A stretch of DNA of 64,000 bases from Cheilinus undulatus (taxonomy: Eukaryota; Chordata; Actinopteri; Labriformes; Labridae). The DNA is taken from positions 42,074,424 through 42,138,423 of the forward strand of contig NC_054881.1 in the NCBI RefSeq assembly GCF_018320785.1. Reading direction: 5' to 3'. A program made the translations under genes and the position numbers. Under the pieces are notes generated by a model. It did not search any database. It worked only from the letters and a program-made list of their open reading frames with translations, and was not told the origin of the DNA. Shown one piece after another: positions 59,601 through 64,000 of the stretch; the stretch's first letter is position 1, and each line of letters starts with the position of its first letter.

Positions 59601-62600
59601 AAATATGAATGTGAATGTTCAATTTCATCAACCAGTGTGAAACTGTTTGTTAAACCATATCTACAGTGTGGTTATACTGCCATCATGCGGCTGACCCATG
59701 GTTCATTAATCACTAACACGGTGACGCCAGGAATCCCAGGCTCATGGTAAAAATGTTAAAAAGAAAGCAGGAAAGGCTGATCATTTCTAGATGAAACCAA
59801 GAAAATGAGGAGGTCAAGAATTCCATCTTGTCCATCAGAATGGACGAGACTTAAGGACAAGAACCATTAGGATGGACAAGACTTAAGGACAAGAATCATC
59901 AGGATGGACAAGACTTAAGGACAAGAACCATTAGGATGGACAAGACTTAAGGACAAGAACCATCAGGATGGACAAGACTTAAGGACAAGAACCATCAGGA
60001 TGGACAAGACTTAAGGACAAGAACCTTCAGGATGGTTGAGGATTTACAGACAAGAACCATCAGAATGTAAAATGCTTTAGGGACAAAACCATCAGGATGG
60101 ACAAGACTATCCAGGAACCACCAGGATAGACGCAACTTTTCGGACAACCATCATCATGGACAAGACTTTATGGACAAGAACCATCAGGATTGACAAGACT
60201 TTACAGACATACCACCAGGATGGACAAACACTACAGACAAGAACCACCAGGATGGACAAGACTTTATGGACAAGAACCACCAGGATGGACAGGACTACAA
60301 ACAAGAACCATCAGGGTGGTTAATACTTTACGGACAAGAACCATCAGGATGGACAAGACTTCATAGAGAGGAACCATCAGGATGTACAAGACTTTACAGA
60401 CAAGAACCACCAGGATGGACAAGACTTTATAGACAGGAACCACGAGGAGGGAAGAGACTTTACGGACCAGAACCATCAGGATGGACAAGACGTCATAGAC
60501 AGGAACCATCAGGATGTACAAGACCTCATATACAGGAACCATCAGAATGGACAAGACTTTACAGACAAGAACCACCAGGATGGACAAGACTTTATAGACA
60601 GGAACCGTCTGGATGGACAAGACTTTATAGACGGGAACCATCAGGATGGACAGGACTCTATAGACAAGAACCATCAGGATGGACAAGACTTTATAGACAG
60701 GAACCATCAGGATGGACAAGACTTTATGGACAAGGACCACCAGGATTAAGAAGATTTACAGACAAGAACCATCAGGATGGACAAGACTTTACAGACAGGA
60801 ACCATCAGGATGTACAAGACTTCATATACAGGAACCATCAGAATGGACAAGACTTTACAGACAAGAACCACCAGGATGGACAAGACTTTATAGACAGGAA
60901 CCGTCTGGATGGACAAGACTTTATAGACGGGAACCATCAGGATGGACAGGACTCTATAGACAAGAACCATCAGGATGGACAAGACTTTATAGACAGGAAC
61001 CATCAGGATGGACAAGACTTTATGGACAAGGACCACCAGGATTAAGAAGATTTACAGACAAGAACCATCAGGATGGACAAGACTTTACAGACAGGAACCA
61101 TCAGGATGGACAAGACATTACAGACAGGAACCATCAGGTTGGACAAGACATTATAGACAAGAACCATCAGGATGGACAAGACTTTACGGACAATAACCAT
61201 CAGGATGGACAAGACTTAAGGACAAGAACCATCGGGATGGACAAGACTTAAGGACAAGAACCATCAGGATGGGCAAGACTTTATAGACAAGAACCATCGG
61301 GATGGACAAGACTTTATAGACAAGAACCATCGGGATGGACAAGACTTTACGGGTAAGAACCATCAGGATGGACAAGACTTTATAGACAAGAACCATCGGG
61401 ATGGACAAGACTTTACAGACAAGAACCATCAGGATGGACAAGACTACAAACAAGAACCATCAGGATGGACAAGACTTTTTAGACAGGAACCATCAGGATG
61501 GACAAGACTTTAAAAACAGGAACCGTCTGGATGGACAAGACTTTATAGACAGGAACCAACAGGATGGACAAGACTTCATAGACAGGAACCATCAGGATGG
61601 ACAAGACTTTATAGACAGGAACCACCAGGAAGGACAAGACTTCATAGACAGGAACCATCAGGATGGACAGGACTCTATGGACAAGAACCACCAGAATGAA
61701 CAGGACTTTACGAACAAGAACCACCAGGATGGACAAGACTTTATGGACAAGAACCACCAGGATGGACAAGACTTTATGGACAAGAACCATCAGGATGGAC
61801 AAGACTTTACAGACAAGAACCACCAGGATGAACCAGACTTTACAGACAAGAACCATCAGGATGGCCAAGACTTTACAGACAGGAACCATCAGGATGGACA
61901 AGACATTACAGACAGGAACCATCAGGTTGGACAAGACTTTATAGACAAGAACCATCAGGATGGACAAGACTTTACGGACAAGAACCATCAGGATGGACAA
62001 GACTTAAGGACAAGAACCATCGGGATGGACAAGACTTTACGGACAAGAACCATCAGGATGGGCAAGACTTTATAGACAAGAACCATCGGGATGGACAAGA
62101 CTTTATAGACAAGAACCATCGGGATGGACAAGACTTTATAGACAAGAACCATCGGGATGGACATGACTTTACGGACAAGAACCATCAGGATGGACAAGAC
62201 TTTATAGACAAGAACCATCGGGATGGACATAACTTTACGGACAAGAACCATCAGGATGGACAAGACTTTACGGACAAGAACCATCAGGATCAACAAGATT
62301 TAAGGACAAGAACAACCAGGATGGACAAGATTTTACAGACAAGAACCATTAGGATGGACAAGACTTTACAGACAAGAACCATCAGGATGGACAAGACTTT
62401 ACAGACAAGAACCACCAGGATGGACAAGACTTTACATGCAAGAATCATCAGGGTGGACAAGACTTTACGGACAAGAACCATCAGGATGGACAAGACTTTA
62501 CGGACAAGAACCATCAGGATGGACAAGACTTTATAAACAAGAACCATCAGGGTGGACAAGGCCATTAAGGCTCATCTCTAGATTTTCATTGTAAATTAAA

Positions 62601-63823
62601 CACTGTAAGTATGTTTAAGTCTTGCTCTGCTTAGTTTCCCCTAGATTCTTCATGAATCTGGTTCTTCTCCAGGTTTCTTCTTGTCAAATACAGTACAGAC
62701 TGTAACTGCTTCTCCACTTGACTGTGTTAACTTACATACCCAAACTAAACCCGTCATTAGTTACACCTGTTAAACTGCTCATGTCCTGACGTTAAACCTT
62801 GAAGCAGATGCTACAGCAGCAGAGGATGCCACCAGGGGTCCTGTTAGATTGAAAACATGTTTCATAATTTCAGCTGCCTCCTTCAAATGTTAGGGTCAGA
62901 ATCTGGTGTGAACAACATGAAAGCATGGATCCATCCTGTCTTGTATCATTAGTTCAGACTGCCACTGGTGCAACAATGAGGTGGATATTTTCTTGGTGCA
63001 CTTAGGGTACCTAGCATCAATTGAGAGTTGCTTAAATGCCAAAACCTACCTGAGTATTGTTGCTGACCATGTCTAGTCCTTTTTGACCACAGTGTTCTAC
63101 TGATGGCTACTTCCAGCAGGATAACGGCCCATGTCACAAAGCTCATACCATCTCAAGCTGGATTCTTTAACATGACGATGAGTTCACTGTGCTTGAATGG
63201 CCTCCATAGTCACCAGATCTCAATTCAACAGAGCTCCTTTGGGATGGGGTGGGACAAAAGATTCACGTCATGGATGTGCAGCCTACAGATCTGCAGCAAC
63301 TATCTGATGCTATCATGTCAATGTAGACCAAAATCTCTGCGGAATGTTTACAACACCTTGTTGAATACATGCCGCAAAGAATTCGCGAAAATCTAAAGGC
63401 AAAAGGTGGTCCAACCTGATCTTAGCAAGGTGGACCTATTAAAGAGGCTGGTGAGTATATGTAACCCTAGAGATTCTAAAGGGAAATGTTAATACTATGT
63501 TCTAATGGAAAAGGCCTAATCCAAGTCTCCGTGAGTGTAAAGGATTCATATCATTCATCACTTTAAAATGGCTCTCATTCATTTTTTTGTCATTTGTGAT
63601 GGACATTAATGGGTCAAACATGCAATGTCTAATGTAAACACAGACAAAGAAAACATGCAGGGAGGTTCAGACGGCATTACTACAACTGAAAAGACACATG
63701 AAGCGCAAGAACACCACTGAGCATGCTCAGAAAACAAAGCAGTGAGAAGAAGAAGTAAACATACTGTAAATGCTGGCCATTACATAGTTTTGGCAGCGAT
63801 CACCTGTGAACTCATTTGGACAC
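50681..63823 (-). CDS. nrg1: nrg1, 3' half (neuregulin 1), partial, with an in-frame stop in the penultimate exon
   Basis: Exons on the minus strand: 63823-63765, 59175-59073, 56117-55961, 55873-55755, 53698-53507, 51188-50681. The first encodes the beta-type end of the EGF domain (CPNEFTGDRCQNYVMASIY). It joins directly to AEEMYQKRILTISGICIAL, the juxtamembrane and TM exon (103 nt, as in mammals), giving a beta-2-like form. KQRKKLQDRLRQSLR begins the cytoplasmic tail. The last exon has PPSEMSAPLSSLAVS, VALSP and EEERPLLLL, typical of NRG1 rather than NRG2. Neuregulin 1 is a membrane-anchored ErbB3/ErbB4 ligand released by cleavage just outside the TM. All six exons keep phase, but 53517-53515 is an in-frame TAA, eight bases before the donor. 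The full tail would end there unless this is allelic, an error or bypassed. The N-terminal exons are beyond 64000. Confidence 0.88.
51955..53465. repeat. 23-bp-type minisatellite in the last nrg1 intron
   Basis: Units resemble gatcagggtctggctggtgg + ttt, with a 29-bp variant containing ctgtatctggtgctt. About 1.5 kb. It ends about 40 bp from the donor of the exon at 53507-53698. The rest of the intron (51189-51950) shows nothing recognisable. Confidence 0.97.
53699..55250. other. nrg1 intron, no recognised content
   Basis: Holds a short ATAAATAAAT run near 54310. No gene, clear transposon ends or tandem array are visible. Confidence 0.45.
55255..55735. repeat. Degenerate tandem array of ACTACAAAYRTAATAA units
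   Basis: About 480 bp of short, irregular units such as taataaactacaaacgttca, 14-17 bp each. It ends about 20 bp from the donor of the nrg1 exon at 55755-55873. Confidence 0.9.
56510..57480 (-). pseudogene. LINE reverse-transcriptase fragment, interrupted by a hAT element
   Basis: Minus-strand pieces read KVLERLVLSHIRLLVR and LGVDDAIAYLLQR in different frames, matching the non-LTR reverse-transcriptase region before the catalytic FxDFxxAF motif. The rest continues at about 57340-57480. The frame is broken by shifts and by the 56812-57331 insertion. It lies in the nrg1 intron after the TM exon. Confidence 0.6.
56812..57331. mobile_element. Complete hAT-type MITE
   Basis: The ends cagtgttaattttgtcgact and ...caaaattaacactg are inverted, with 8-bp flanks ggcgggat (56804-56811) and ggcaggat (57332-57339). 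Internal short words (gactaaaact) repeat many times. A truncated relative lies at 17955-18205. Confidence 0.8.
57495..57650. repeat. SINE-like fragment
   Basis: Contains ggggagaacatgcaaactcc, cacacagaaagaccctgacc and the tail gcgctatcccctgcgtcgcc, the hallmark of a widespread fish retroposon with a tRNA-like B-box remnant. A second copy is at 59445-59590. Confidence 0.6.
57700..58175 (-). repeat. Probable LINE 3'-end fragment
   Basis: The word tagtcatttattgttgttgc followed by cacaatgaaattatgtttgg resembles the 3' ends of fish LINEs on the minus strand. A partly open minus-strand frame continues to 58170. Assignment tentative. Confidence 0.35.
58215..58610 (-). mobile_element. Copy of the Tc1-like element end (44.0-45.7 kb family)
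   Basis: Includes acctgttagactcagttttt, acccaatcatgtgactgacc, tgaaatggtaaaatgtccca and the terminus gtgccccaacttttttggaa. It matches both outer parts of the 44008-45739 element, with the centre deleted. Confidence 0.7.
59445..59590. repeat. SINE-like fragment, second copy
   Basis: Contains tgggagaacatgcaccctgt, gggattcaaaccaggaacct (B-box-like) and atcataccaccatgca. Lies in the nrg1 intron just upstream of the TM exon. Confidence 0.55.
59820..62570. repeat. 33-bp minisatellite in the nrg1 intron between EGF and TM exons
   Basis: The unit is gacaagaaccatcaggatgg + acaagactttata, 33 bp in most of the array, with shorter variants (gacttaaggacaagaacc) at the left end. About 2.75 kb, so roughly 80-85 copies. 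Blocks at about 60370-60740 and 60750-61050 are near-identical, showing duplication of multi-unit segments. A 33-bp period is 11 codons, so long repetitive open frames occur on both strands. They are not genes. Confidence 0.97.
62930..63470 (+). pseudogene. Tc1-like transposase pseudogene
   Basis: In shifting + frames it reads YFQQDNGPCHKAHT, then a broken FTVLEWPP-type stretch, LQQLSDAIMS and the tail KAKGGPT, in the order of a Tc1 transposase C-terminal half. Several frameshifts and a TGG/TAG-type stop are present. It lies in the nrg1 intron, antisense to the gene. Confidence 0.7.
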
Positions 63824-64000
63824 CTGAGGAAAAAAGACGAGAAGAGAGAGAAGAGAAGACACAAAGGGTTAGTACAGGAAGGAGATGATTCAAACCCACA
63901 TCATCATCACTGGTGTTAAAACGAAAGGCCAAAGGTGCCACGATTAATGTGTCAGACTGATCTAAGACAGGACGGGCCAAAGAGACAACGATTAATGTGT
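63824..64000. other. nrg1 intron, start of the next upstream intron
   Basis: Pyrimidine tract of the EGF-exon acceptor (minus strand), then unremarkable sequence to the window end. A short direct repeat cgattaatgtgt occurs at about 63941 and at the end. Confidence 0.4.

Noticed and set aside
60266-62075. Long open frames (up to 259 codons) with 11-residue repeats
   Set aside because: They come from a 33-bp minisatellite open in several frames on both strands, inside an nrg1 intron, without start context or other evidence of coding.

Overview
This is eukaryotic nuclear DNA from a ray-finned fish, most likely a spiny-rayed teleost. The genes are split by GT-AG introns. Four recognisable vertebrate genes are present, and the rest is fish-type DNA transposons (hAT, Tc1/mariner, PIF/Harbinger and piggyBac-like) plus an unusual load of minisatellites. 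No prokaryotic genes, CRISPR arrays or viral genes were seen. The species cannot be named from the sequence.

Layout. (1) 1-10.6 kb, + strand: the 3' part of ppp1r26 (a protein phosphatase 1 regulatory subunit). Its introns are packed with nested transposons. (2) 12.0-17.6 kb, + strand: complete mrps2 (mitochondrial ribosomal protein uS2m). Its third intron opens with about 2.9 kb of tandem copies of its own 5' splice junction. (3) 17.6-27.3 kb: hAT and Tc1 remnants, a probable unrecognised transcription unit (about 23.5-25.06 kb, +) and a Harbinger-type MITE. (4) 27.37-33.01 kb, - strand: a complete 11-exon glycoprotein-hormone receptor, best matched to fshr, predicted at 718 aa. It has an extra intron between TM6 and TM7 made largely of a MITE, and several normally invariant residues are changed. 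(5) 33.1-50 kb: almost only repeats. These are a 59-bp minisatellite just upstream of the receptor start, a 2-kb palindrome built of tRNA-like units, fold-back and Tc1-like elements, and a 4-kb minisatellite with higher-order structure. (6) 50.7-63.8 kb, - strand: the 3' half of nrg1 (neuregulin 1), from the beta-type EGF exon through the transmembrane and cytoplasmic exons, with an in-frame TAA in the penultimate exon. Its introns hold three more tandem arrays.

The genes do not form a pathway. ppp1r26 and mrps2 are also neighbours in mammals, while fshr and nrg1 lie on other chromosomes there. Five large minisatellites together make up roughly a quarter of the window, and two of them begin or end within tens of bases of a splice donor. 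The points most worth following are the splice-site minisatellite in mrps2, the MITE-built intron and altered activation switches of the fshr-like receptor, the tRNA-like palindrome and the nrg1 stop codon. All exon borders were placed by eye from splice consensus, phase and remembered family sequences. No alignment or database search was run.
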